A stretch of 12,758 nucleotides of DNA from DATLGD01 sp035540755 (GTDB taxonomy: Bacteria; Actinomycetota; Actinomycetes; Mycobacteriales; SCTD01): contig DATLGD010000108.1 in NCBI GenBank assembly GCA_035540755.1, positions 1 to 12,758 on the forward strand, written 5' to 3'. Of this stretch, positions 1 to 5,731 are shown piece after piece; position 1 is the first letter of the stretch; every line of letters starts with the position of its first letter. The notes under the pieces were generated by a model that did no database searches, was not told the DNA's origin, and saw only the letters and a program-made list of their open reading frames with translations. Both the position numbers and the translations under genes were made by a program.

Positions 1-866
1 AGCGACAGCGCCAGCCCGTGGACGCCGCCGTAGGCGCTGTCGGCGTGGTCGAGGAACCCCTCCATGGACGCCCGCTGCGGCGTGATGTCGGCGACGGTGA
101 CGTGCGCCAGGCTCGGCCCGTAGCTGGTCGTCGCCTGCAGCCGGGCGAGGATGGCTCCGGCCCGCTCGGCGCTGCGCAGGTAGTCCTCGAGCACCGCCTC
201 GCGCTGCACGCCGGCCAGCGACAGGGCGAGCGCCACGACGGTACCGGTGCGGTCCTTGCCCGCCGCGCAGTGCACCAGCGTGGTGCCGCTGTCGGGGTCG
301 GCGAGCACCTTCAGCGCACGGGCGACGTTCGCGCCCGCCGTCTCGACGTAGCCGACGTAGTGCGAGACGAGGTCGGTCGGGTCCTTGCGCTCGCGCGGCG
401 AGAAGTCCGACAGCGACGGCAGCGCCTTCTCGACGTCGGCACCTGCCAGCGGCTCGGCCTCTCGGCTCACGACCGCCCGCTGCACCGCCCGCTCGACCTC
501 CTCGCGGTCCGGCTCGCCGTCCCACTCCGGAATGAGCGACAGCTGGTGGTGGGCGACCCGCCCGGTGAGCGGCGTCGGGCCCTCGAGGTGCACCTCACCG
601 GTGCTGCGGAGGTCGACGACGGTGCGCAGCCCCAGCTCGTCGACCAGCCGGCGGACGTCGGCGTCGGTGAGGTCCTGCAGGTTGTCGGCGCGCAGCAGCA
701 CGCCGGGGCGGGTGGTGCGGCCGTCGACGGTCGGCAGGCCACCGACGTCGCGGGCGTTGACCGCGCCCTCGAGCTCGAGCCACAGCGGAGCCCCGCCCCT
801 GGAGCCCTCCCCACGGGTTCGCGGGCCGTCGGAACCGTCGGGAGGGCTCCAGGCGGGAGAGGTCAC
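1..866 (-). CDS. IphP-type tyrosine-protein phosphatase (3' end cut by window edge)
   Basis: The reading frame runs from a GTG at 866 to the left edge without a stop, giving 288 residues of an incomplete protein. It has the P-loop of the tyrosine/dual-specificity phosphatase fold, HCAAGKDRTG, with nucleophile Cys200 and phosphate-binding Arg206. The other hallmarks of the bacterial IphP-like family (Y_phosphatase3) are also there: the N-terminal 'NARDVGGL' motif (residues 37-44), 'RADNL' (59-63) and 'VVDLRS' (83-88). Such enzymes hydrolyse phosphotyrosine or phosphoinositides; the substrate here is unknown. No signal peptide is visible, so it is probably cytosolic. The GTG overlaps the upstream acyl-CoA dehydrogenase stop (GTGA), which suggests translational coupling in one operon. 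No strong ribosome-binding site precedes it, and the first 27 residues are low-complexity, but I saw no better in-frame start. The family call is firm; the biological role is open. Confidence 0.9.
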   Translation of the reverse strand, partial: MTSPAWSPPDGSDGPRTRGEGSRGGAPLWLELEGAVNARDVGGLPTVDGRTTRPGVLLRADNLQDLTDADVRRLVDELGLRTVVDLRSTGEVHLEGPTPLTGRVAHHQLSLIPEWDGEPDREEVERAVQRAVVSREAEPLAGADVEKALPSLSDFSPRERKDPTDLVSHYVGYVETAGANVARALKVLADPDSGTTLVHCAAGKDRTGTVVALALSLAGVQREAVLEDYLRSAERAGAILARLQATTSYGPSLAHVTVADITPQRASMEGFLDHADSAYGGVHGLALS

Positions 867-2014
867 AGGCCGAGCTCGCGGGCGATGAGCATCAGCTGCA
901 CCTCGCTCGTCCCCTCGCCGATCTCGAGGATCTTGCTGTCGCGGTACTGCCGGGCGACCGGGTACTCGTTCATGAACCCGTAGCCGCCGTGCACCTGGCA
1001 GGCGTCGCGGGCGTTGTCCATGGCGGCCTCCGACGAGACGAGCTTGGCCACCGCCGCCTCCTTCTTGAACGGCAGGCCGGCGAGCATCTTGGCCGCGGCG
1101 TCGTAGTAGGCGGTGCGGGCGGCGTGCACCCGCGCCTCCATCCGAGCGATCTTGAACGCGATCGCCTGGTTGGCGCCGATCGGGCGGCCGAACGCCTCGC
1201 GCTCCTTGGCGTACTTCACGCTCTCGTCGACGCAGCCCTGCGCGGCGCCGACCGCCAGCGCGCTGATGGCGATCCGGCCCTCGTCGAGGATGTGCAGGAA
1301 GTTGGCGTAGCCGCGACCGCGCGAGCCGAGCAGGTTCGCCTCCGGGACGCGGACGTCGTCGAACGACAGCGGGTGGGTGTCGGAGGCGTGCCAGCCGACC
1401 TTGCTGTAGGCCGGCTCGGCGGTGAACCCGGGCGTGGGCACCGGCACCAGGATCGAGCTGATCTCCTTCTTGCCGGCTGCGGTCTCGCCCGTCACGGCGG
1501 TGACCGTGACCAGCTCGGTGATGTCGGTGCCGCTGTTGGTGATGAACGCCTTGCTGCCGTTGATCACCCACTCGCCGCCCTCGAGCCTGGCCGTCGTGCG
1601 GGTGCCACCCGCGTCGCTGCCGGCGCCGGGCTCGGTGAGGCCGAACGCGGCCAGCGCCTGGCCTGAGCACAGCCGCGGCAGCCACTCCGCCTTCTGCTCG
1701 TCGGTGCCGAACCGGTACACCGGCATCGCCCCGAGGGAGACGCCGGCCTCCAGCGTGATGGCGACGCTCTGGTCGACCCGGGCGATCTCCTCGAGTGCCA
1801 GGCACAGCGTGAAGTAGTCGCCGCCCATCCCGCCGTGCTCCTCGGGGAACGGCAGGCCGAACAGCCCCATCTCGCCCATCTGCCGCACGACGTCGTACGG
1901 GAAGGTCTTGGTCTCGTCGTGGTGGGCGGCGACGGGCGCGACCACCTCCTTGGCGAAGGCCTCGACCGTCTTGCGGAGCTGGGCCTGCTCCTCGGTCAGC
2001 CGGGTGTCGAGCAC
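863..2014 (-). CDS. acdH: acyl-CoA dehydrogenase, AcdH-like
   Basis: This 383-residue FAD enzyme is full length for the family. It performs the alpha,beta-oxidation of acyl-CoA thioesters in fatty-acid or branched-chain amino acid breakdown. Visible landmarks are the N-terminal helical domain (about 5-115), the FAD-contact motif 'FGLTEPGAGSDA' in the middle domain, 'WVINGSKAFITNSG', and the C-terminal helical domain ending in 'EGTSEVQ'. Glu367 sits at the usual catalytic-base position of short/medium-chain enzymes. Stretches such as 'VAITLEAGVSLGAMP' and 'QVHGGYGFMNEYPVARQYRD' closely resemble, from memory, the Streptomyces AcdH enzyme of valine/isoleucine catabolism; the exact chain preference is inference. 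The GTG start is chosen because GAGGAG lies 7 nt upstream and the Met/Val-Leu-Asp N-terminus fits the family length. The frame stays open upstream to 2713, but that extension is antisense to gtrA. The stop overlaps the start of the phosphatase gene. Confidence 0.93.
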   Translation of the reverse strand: MLDTRLTEEQAQLRKTVEAFAKEVVAPVAAHHDETKTFPYDVVRQMGEMGLFGLPFPEEHGGMGGDYFTLCLALEEIARVDQSVAITLEAGVSLGAMPVYRFGTDEQKAEWLPRLCSGQALAAFGLTEPGAGSDAGGTRTTARLEGGEWVINGSKAFITNSGTDITELVTVTAVTGETAAGKKEISSILVPVPTPGFTAEPAYSKVGWHASDTHPLSFDDVRVPEANLLGSRGRGYANFLHILDEGRIAISALAVGAAQGCVDESVKYAKEREAFGRPIGANQAIAFKIARMEARVHAARTAYYDAAAKMLAGLPFKKEAAVAKLVSSEAAMDNARDACQVHGGYGFMNEYPVARQYRDSKILEIGEGTSEVQLMLIARELGL

Positions 2015-2036
2015 GGGGTTCTCCTCTGCGGGTCCT

Positions 2037-2122
2037 GGCGAGGTCGTCGCCGCGGCCATCCTGTCAGCGGCCCGCGGGCACGCGCGTTCGCGGGCCGCTG
2101 CGCCGGGCGAGGTCGTCGCCGC
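2037..2122. repeat. 17-bp direct repeats enclosing a 12-bp inverted repeat
   Basis: The gap between the divergent dehydrogenase and gtrA genes holds two identical copies of GGCGAGGTCGTCGCCGC, at 2037-2053 and 2106-2122. Between them is a perfect inverted repeat, CAGCGGCCCGCG (2065-2076) and CGCGGGCCGCTG (2089-2100), with a 12-nt loop. A weak -10-like box for the dehydrogenase (CAGGAT on the minus strand, 2058-2063) abuts the inverted repeat. An operator or transcript hairpin is plausible, but no function is shown. Confidence 0.75.
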
Positions 2123-2145
2123 TCGATGGTCCCACGCGGGAGCGG

Positions 2146-2161
2146 TAGCCTCGAGCCGGTG
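2146..2161 (+). promoter_or_regulatory. -10 box of a probable leaderless gtrA transcript
   Basis: TAGCCT at 2146-2151 is followed by 7 nt and then the GTG start at 2159. No Shine-Dalgarno sequence precedes the GTG. This is the spacing expected when transcription starts at the first base of the start codon, a common actinobacterial arrangement. No convincing -35 box is seen. The same hexamer and spacing recur before pccB. Confidence 0.55.
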
Positions 2162-2683
2162 AGTGCCCTCAGCCGCCTGCGCGCGCGCTACGACATGCTC
2201 GCGCGCGAGATGGCCAAGTTCGGCACCGTCGGGGCGATCGCGTTCTCCGTGGACCTGTCGCTGCTCAACCTGCTCAACGTCGGTCTCGGCGTTCCCGAGC
2301 TGCGGTCGAAGGTGGCGGCGGCCCTCGTCGCCACCTGCGTCGCCTTCGCCCTCAACCGGCAGTGGACCTTCCGGCACCGCGAGCAGCGCGGCCTCGGCCG
2401 TGACTCGGTCCTGTTCTTCGGGCTCAACGCCGTCGGCCTCGCGATCACCCTGGCGGTCATCGCCGCGATCACCTACGGGTTCGGGCTGCGCGGGCCGCTG
2501 GCGCTGAACGTCGCGAACATCCTCGGCACCGGGCTCGGCACCCTGTTCCGGTTCTGGTCCTACCGCCGCTACGTCTGGCTGCACCCCGACCAGGTCGTCA
2601 CGGCCGCCGAGGACGGCGACGTCGTGGCCGCCGTCGTGGCGGTCGACCTCCCGCAGGACGTCCAGGCGCACCCGGCCGCGTAG
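2159..2683 (+). CDS. GtrA family membrane protein
   Basis: This 174-residue protein has the four-helix layout of the GtrA/DPMS family, with membrane segments at about 21-43, 49-65, 82-105 and 112-134. The family signatures are clear: 'KFGTVGAIAFSVDLSLLN' at the start of the first helix, 'NRQWTF' (66-71) after the second, and 'FRFWSYRRYVW' after the fourth. GtrA relatives act in the cytoplasmic membrane and are linked to translocating lipid-linked sugars during cell-envelope polysaccharide modification; the specific glycan here cannot be told. The tail after residue 143 is acidic and low-complexity. The GTG at 2159 is preferred because TAGCCT lies 7 nt upstream, as for a leaderless mRNA; in-frame ATGs at 2195 and 2210 are alternatives that still keep all four helices. 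It is divergent from the dehydrogenase and convergent with the membrane protein at 2732. Confidence 0.9.
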   Translation: MSALSRLRARYDMLAREMAKFGTVGAIAFSVDLSLLNLLNVGLGVPELRSKVAAALVATCVAFALNRQWTFRHREQRGLGRDSVLFFGLNAVGLAITLAVIAAITYGFGLRGPLALNVANILGTGLGTLFRFWSYRRYVWLHPDQVVTAAEDGDVVAAVVAVDLPQDVQAHPAA

Positions 2684-2699
2684 GCCCCGGTCAGCCGGC

Positions 2700-2718
2700 C
2701 CGGAGCAGGCCACTCCGG
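2700..2718. terminator. possible bidirectional terminator hairpin
   Basis: CCGGAG (2700-2705) and CTCCGG (2713-2718) form a 6-bp stem with a 7-nt loop, inside the 48-bp gap between two convergent genes. There is no T-run on either strand, so this would be a weak or non-canonical terminator at best. Confidence 0.35.
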
Positions 2719-2731
2719 ACGACGATGCACA

Positions 2732-3223
2732 TCAGCTGGTCTGCGCCACGGCGCGCAGCGCGAGCAGAGCCAGCGCGAGGACGCCGACGGCGACCGCCGC
2801 CACGAGGCGGACCGCGAGCGACCGCCCGTCCAGCAACACGGCGAGCGCTGCCAGAGCGCTGAGCAGCCCAGCGGCGCCGACAGCGGCACCGGCGAGGTCG
2901 CCGCGGTCCAGCGTCCGGTCCAGCCCGGGTCGCAGCGACAGCGCCACGACGCCGAGGTGGCCGACGGCGAGCATCCCGGCGAACGCGTCCGCGGCCCGCT
3001 CGGCGGTTCCTGACTTGACCAGCAGCGCGCCCGCACGCAGACCGAGGACGGCCGACAGCAGGGCCGGCACCGAGACGATCGCGAAGACGATCAGCAGCGT
3101 GGTGACGGCCCTGCGGTCCTCGACGAGCAGCGCCGCCGCGAAGCCGAGCAGGAGCAGGCACGACACGAGCAGGGCGACGCCGGCCGCGCGGCCGTGGGGC
3201 ACGGGGAGGGCGTCGCCAGGCAC
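2732..3223 (-). CDS. uncharacterised five-helix membrane protein
   Basis: I do not recognise this protein. The frame encodes 163 residues, mostly Ala/Leu/Val, with five predicted membrane segments at about 14-34, 40-61, 81-97, 110-131 and 138-160. Short charged loops join them, for instance 'VEDRR' after the first helix and 'RPGLDRTLDRGD' between the third and fourth. There is no signal-peptide cleavage motif and no catalytic motif I can name. It starts one base after the glutathione peroxidase stop (TGAGGTG), so the two are almost certainly cotranscribed and probably coupled. An in-frame GTG at 3202 (156 residues) is an equally possible start; neither has a clear ribosome-binding site. Its partner suggests a link to membrane peroxide defence, but this is guilt by association only. 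Coding status is supported by the coherent helix pattern and tight spacing. Confidence 0.75.
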   Translation of the reverse strand: MPGDALPVPHGRAAGVALLVSCLLLLGFAAALLVEDRRAVTTLLIVFAIVSVPALLSAVLGLRAGALLVKSGTAERAADAFAGMLAVGHLGVVALSLRPGLDRTLDRGDLAGAAVGAAGLLSALAALAVLLDGRSLAVRLVAAVAVGVLALALLALRAVAQTS

Positions 3224-3224
3224 C

Positions 3225-3725
3225 TCAGGCCCGGGCGTCCGGCAGCTGCGCCTCGACGGCCGCCCGCAGCGCCGGGTCACCCGGCTCGACGAGGGGCCGG
3301 AACCGCGCGACGACCTCGCCCTGCGGGGACAGCAGCCACTTCTCGAAGTTCCACTGCACGTCGCCGGCTGCGCCGTCGGCGTCCGGTGCCTTCGTGAGCT
3401 CCTGGAACAGCGGCGCCCGGTCCTCCCCGTTCACGTCGGTCTTGGCCAGCAGCGGGAACGTCACGCCGTACGTCGCCGAGCAGAACTCGGCGATCTCCTC
3501 GGCCGTCCCGGGCTCCTGGCCCTGAAACTGGTTGCAGGGGACGCCGAGGACCGTGAAGCCGCGGCCGCCCAGCTCCTCGTGCAGCTGCTCCAGGCCGGTG
3601 TACTGCGGCGTCAGGCCGCACCGACTGGCGACGTTGACGACGAGCGCGGCCCGGCCCGCCGTCAGGGCGCCGAGCGTCGTGCGCTCGCCGCTCAGGGTCT
3701 CGACCTCGAGGTCGTGCAGCGACAC
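3225..3725 (-). CDS. glutathione peroxidase family protein, Cys type
   Basis: This 166-residue, full-length GPx-family thiol peroxidase reduces H2O2 or lipid hydroperoxides in the cytosol. The catalytic site is a cysteine, not selenocysteine: 'NVASRCGLTPQY' with Cys36. The other active-site residues are present: Gln70 in 'CNQFQGQEPG', and Trp125 and Asn126 in 'WNFEKWL'. Cys82 in 'EFCSATYGVTFP' matches the resolving cysteine of yeast Gpx3 (Cys36/Cys82), which points to a thioredoxin-type reductant rather than glutathione. That is inference from the family, and it is sensible because actinobacteria usually lack glutathione. The GTG start has GGAG 6 nt upstream. The 60-bp gap from the cyclase gene contains its own -10-like TAGGGT, so it need not depend on cyclase transcription. 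It is followed after 1 nt by the five-helix membrane protein. Confidence 0.94.
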   Translation of the reverse strand: MSLHDLEVETLSGERTTLGALTAGRAALVVNVASRCGLTPQYTGLEQLHEELGGRGFTVLGVPCNQFQGQEPGTAEEIAEFCSATYGVTFPLLAKTDVNGEDRAPLFQELTKAPDADGAAGDVQWNFEKWLLSPQGEVVARFRPLVEPGDPALRAAVEAQLPDARA

Positions 3726-3763
3726 GGGGTTCTCCGGCGGGTCAGGGGGCAGCTGGCGGCTCG

Positions 3764-3769
3764 ACCCTA
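3764..3769 (-). promoter_or_regulatory. candidate -10 box for the peroxidase operon
   Basis: The minus strand reads TAGGGT here, about 38 bp before the peroxidase GTG and downstream of the cyclase stop. A transcript starting roughly 7 nt on would carry a short leader containing GGAG. No clear -35 element was found. Confidence 0.35.
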
Positions 3770-3785
3770 CGTGCCCGCCCGGGGA

Positions 3786-4778
3786 TCACTCGTCGTCGAG
3801 CCGGCGCAGCAGGTGCGGCGTCAGCGACCGGTAGCCGCGCACCGACCGCTTGCGCAGGCGCTTGGTCTCGTACGCCCCCTCGGCCATGCCACTGTCCTCC
3901 AGCGCCTCGACCACGGCCGAGTCGACGAGCACGCTGCGCGGCCGGGCCTGGTCGGTCAGCCGGCTGGCCAGGTTGACCGGGTCGCCGAAGACGTCGCCGA
4001 GCCGCTGAAGCACCGGGCCGTAGGCGATGCCGGCCCGCACGTCGGGCAGCTCGTCGTCGGCGGCGTGCGCCGCCACGGTGTCCAGGGCGACCTCGACGGC
4101 GGCCCGCGGGTCGTCCGTGGCGTACATGACCTCGTCGCCGAGCGTCTTCACCACCCGGCCGCCGAACGCCGTCACCCGCAGCGAGGTCTCCCGCTCGAAT
4201 CGCTCGAGCAGCTGCTCCAGCGTGGCCGCATCCCAGGTCCGGGTCGAAGCGGTGAAGTCGACGATGTCGACGAACCCGACCGCCACCGACGGCCGCGTGC
4301 TCTGCCCACCCGTCGCGAACGCGCGCGCGGCGGCGGCGGCGAACTGCCGCCGCCACACGTGCACGACGAGCTGCTCGAGCCGGGGCAGCACCTCGTCGGC
4401 GGAGTAGAGCGCGGTCTCGGTGGCCTCCTCGGGCGTCATCCCGGCCGCGAGCTCCCGGAAGACGTCGACCTGCGCCTCGGCCATGCGGGCCAGGCCCTGG
4501 CCCATCGAGCGGGCCAGCACCAGCAGGGTGTCGGCGTCGACGAGGCCGCCGTCGCGCAGCTCGAGCGCGGTCTGCAGCGCCTCGGCGTCCTTGCGGGTGA
4601 ACGCCTTCTCCCCGGGGGCGACCACCGGGAAGCCGAGGGCGTTCCAGATCGCGCGGGCCTCCAGCTCGGGCACCCCCGCCTCGGCGCTGACCTCGTCCCG
4701 GTCCAGCACGCACGGCGCTCCCAGCAGGGCCGCCTCCAGCTGCTCGCCCCTGTCGCCGTTACCCGGCCGGTCCGCCAC
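3786..4778 (-). CDS. cya: class III adenylyl cyclase with Rv1264-like regulatory domain
   Basis: This 330-residue cytosolic enzyme makes cAMP from ATP. Residues about 15-140 look like the alpha-helical adenylyl-cyclase regulatory domain (Ad_Cy_reg) that gives M. tuberculosis Rv1264 its pH response. Residues about 163-320 form the catalytic domain. All expected active-site residues are present: metal-binding Asp171 ('GFVDIVDFT') and Asp215 ('KTLGDEVMYA'), ATP-selecting Lys211 and Asp262 ('GDVFGD'), and transition-state Asn269 and Arg273 ('VNLASRL'). It should therefore be active and ATP-specific, acting as a homodimer. No membrane segment is seen. The GTG at 4778 is chosen because the minus-strand hexamer TACCGT lies 6 nt upstream, implying a leaderless mRNA; longer upstream extensions run into the divergent gene's promoter. 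From memory, S. coelicolor cya also lies beside birA/pccB, so orthology is plausible but unproven. Confidence 0.93.
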   Translation of the reverse strand: MADRPGNGDRGEQLEAALLGAPCVLDRDEVSAEAGVPELEARAIWNALGFPVVAPGEKAFTRKDAEALQTALELRDGGLVDADTLLVLARSMGQGLARMAEAQVDVFRELAAGMTPEEATETALYSADEVLPRLEQLVVHVWRRQFAAAAARAFATGGQSTRPSVAVGFVDIVDFTASTRTWDAATLEQLLERFERETSLRVTAFGGRVVKTLGDEVMYATDDPRAAVEVALDTVAAHAADDELPDVRAGIAYGPVLQRLGDVFGDPVNLASRLTDQARPRSVLVDSAVVEALEDSGMAEGAYETKRLRKRSVRGYRSLTPHLLRRLDDE

Positions 4779-4790
4779 CGGCGCACGGTA
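4779..4790 (-). promoter_or_regulatory. -10 box of a probable leaderless cyclase transcript
   Basis: The minus strand reads TACCGT at 4785-4790, then 6 nt, then the cyclase GTG at 4778. No Shine-Dalgarno sequence precedes that GTG. A clear -35 box is not visible. Confidence 0.5.
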
Positions 4791-4803
4791 GCGCCCGCGG
4801 GGG

Positions 4804-4841
4804 TTGCGGACGCGCCGAGGAGGCGTAGCGTCGCGCACGTG
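4804..4841 (+). promoter_or_regulatory. leaderless promoter of the 99-aa membrane protein
   Basis: TTGCGG (4804-4809), a 16-bp spacer, TAGCGT (4826-4831) and 7 nt lead straight to the GTG at 4839. This is the most complete -35/-10 pair in the window. It lies back-to-back with the cyclase promoter in a 60-bp gap. The start codon sits inside the 14-bp perfect palindrome CGCGCACGTGCGCG (4832-4845). Confidence 0.55.
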
Positions 4842-5138
4842 CGCGCGCGCAGCCGGCAGTCGACCTACCTCCTGGTGCGAGGCGGCGCGGCTCTGGGGTT
4901 CCTCCTGTCGTCGGTCGCCCTCCCGCACGGGGTGCTGTCCGGGCTGCTCGTGATGGCCGCCGGCCTGGTCGCGGTGTTCGCCTGCATCGGCATCAACGCC
5001 GGCGGCCCGGGCGAGCGCGCCGGCACCGTCCCGCAGGACCGCTGGCTGTCCGGGGTGCGGGCGCCGCAGGGCGACTGGCCGCCGTTCGACCCCGACCGGG
5101 TGGTCGAGGGCGAGCTCGCCGACCGGCGCGAGGCCTGA
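4839..5138 (+). CDS. small two-helix membrane protein
   Basis: I do not recognise this 99-residue protein. A basic N-terminus ('VRARSRQSTY') is followed by two hydrophobic stretches, about 16-29 and 32-53. A hydrophilic C-terminal half of about 45 residues then holds 'PQDRWLSGVRAPQGDWPPFDPDRVVEGE'-type sequence, quoted here only as the region 65-91, rich in Trp, Pro and Asp. The positive-inside rule suggests a cytoplasmic N-terminus and, with two helices, a cytoplasmic tail. Support for coding comes from the good leaderless promoter exactly upstream, the coherent membrane-plus-tail architecture, and the stop lying 6 nt from the convergent PH-domain gene. Its divergence from the cyclase raises the possibility of joint regulation. 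No function can be assigned. Confidence 0.72.
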   Translation: MRARSRQSTYLLVRGGAALGFLLSSVALPHGVLSGLLVMAAGLVAVFACIGINAGGPGERAGTVPQDRWLSGVRAPQGDWPPFDPDRVVEGELADRREA

Positions 5139-5144
5139 GCCCGG

Positions 5145-5681
5145 TCAGCGCTCGTCGAACGGCGCGGGCTCGAGCGGCACGGGGTCGAGCAGCTCGGTGA
5201 GGCGGTCGGCCACCTCGTGCGCGGCCGGGACGTCCGGCACGACCAGCCCGCCCCGCTCCCCGACCGTGTCGAGCACGAGGGTCCCGCTGCCCAGCAGGCG
5301 CTGCACGAACGAGCGGTCGACGCCGACGTCGGCGATCCGCGACAGCGGCACCTCCCGGCTGCGGCGCCGCAGCACCCCCGACTGCCAGGTGACCCGGCGG
5401 TCGGTGACGACCAGCGAGGTCGTCAGCCAGCGCAGCCAGGGCCGGACCGACCAGCGGAGCAGCACTGCCATCGTCAGGAGCCCGACCGCCCACCGGCCGG
5501 GCACGAGCCACTCCCCCTCCGGCAGCCGCGCGGCGCCGTAGCCGGCGAGCGCGAGCGCGACGAGGAGGACGGTGAGCGGCAGCACCAGCACGCGGGCGTG
5601 CGGGCGCAGCCGGATGACGACCTCTTCACCTTCCGGCAACGATCCGGCGCGGCGTCCCACCGGCCCAGTCTGCTGCAGCAC
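5145..5681 (-). CDS. PH domain-containing membrane protein (bPH2/DUF304 type)
   Basis: The frame encodes 178 residues. Two membrane helices (about 31-50 and 64-82) are followed by a bacterial PH-like domain (about 86-165) with the typical 'SLVVTDRRVTWQSGVLRRRSREVPLSRIADVGVDRS' core, quoted here only as positions 89-124. The 'T(D/N)RR' turn and the 'G.L....EVPL..I.DV' pattern are the usual bPH2 marks. Such proteins sit in the cytoplasmic membrane and their function is mostly unknown. From memory, a similar protein (Rv3278c) lies next to birA in M. tuberculosis, which supports conserved context. The start is uncertain: GTG at 5681 gives 178 residues. GTG at 5660 (171 residues) has CAGACT 6 nt upstream, as for a leaderless start, and would leave the 16-bp palindrome at 5676-5691 outside the coding region. 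It is convergent with the 99-aa protein gene (6-nt gap). Confidence 0.87.
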   Translation of the reverse strand: MLQQTGPVGRRAGSLPEGEEVVIRLRPHARVLVLPLTVLLVALALAGYGAARLPEGEWLVPGRWAVGLLTMAVLLRWSVRPWLRWLTTSLVVTDRRVTWQSGVLRRRSREVPLSRIADVGVDRSFVQRLLGSGTLVLDTVGERGGLVVPDVPAAHEVADRLTELLDPVPLEPAPFDER

Positions 5682-5691
5682 GATCGTGCTG
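5676..5691. promoter_or_regulatory. perfect 16-bp palindrome, operator-like
   Basis: CAGCACGATCGTGCTG reads the same on both strands. It lies between the divergent PH-protein and lipoprotein genes, about 40 bp before the lipoprotein ATG and about 16 bp before the alternative PH-protein start at 5660. Size, symmetry and position suit a dimeric transcription factor, but no regulator is identified. Confidence 0.5.
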
Positions 5692-5719
5692 TCGTGGACG
5701 ACGGGCCGACCGGCCCACC

Positions 5720-5725
5720 AGGAGG
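5720..5725 (+). promoter_or_regulatory. strong ribosome-binding site of the lipoprotein gene
   Basis: AGGAGG lies 6 nt before the ATG at 5732. It is the best Shine-Dalgarno match in the window, fixes the start, and contrasts with the several leaderless genes nearby. Confidence 0.8.
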
Positions 5726-5731
5726 ACGTCG

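Noticed and set aside
2015..2713. N-terminal extension of the acyl-CoA dehydrogenase frame (616 codons in total)
   Set aside because: The extra part is antisense to gtrA and low-complexity. The GTG at 2014 has a good ribosome-binding site and gives the standard family length.
4332..4354. GC-rich hairpin with 9-bp arms (GGCGGCGGC / GCCGCCGCC)
   Set aside because: It lies inside the cyclase coding sequence and follows from codons for an Ala-rich helix next to Arg residues; no reason to think it regulatory.
3015..5138. 707-codon plus-strand frame across the peroxidase and cyclase genes
   Set aside because: Only its last 100 codons (from 4839) look like a real protein; the rest is antisense to the peroxidase and cyclase genes.
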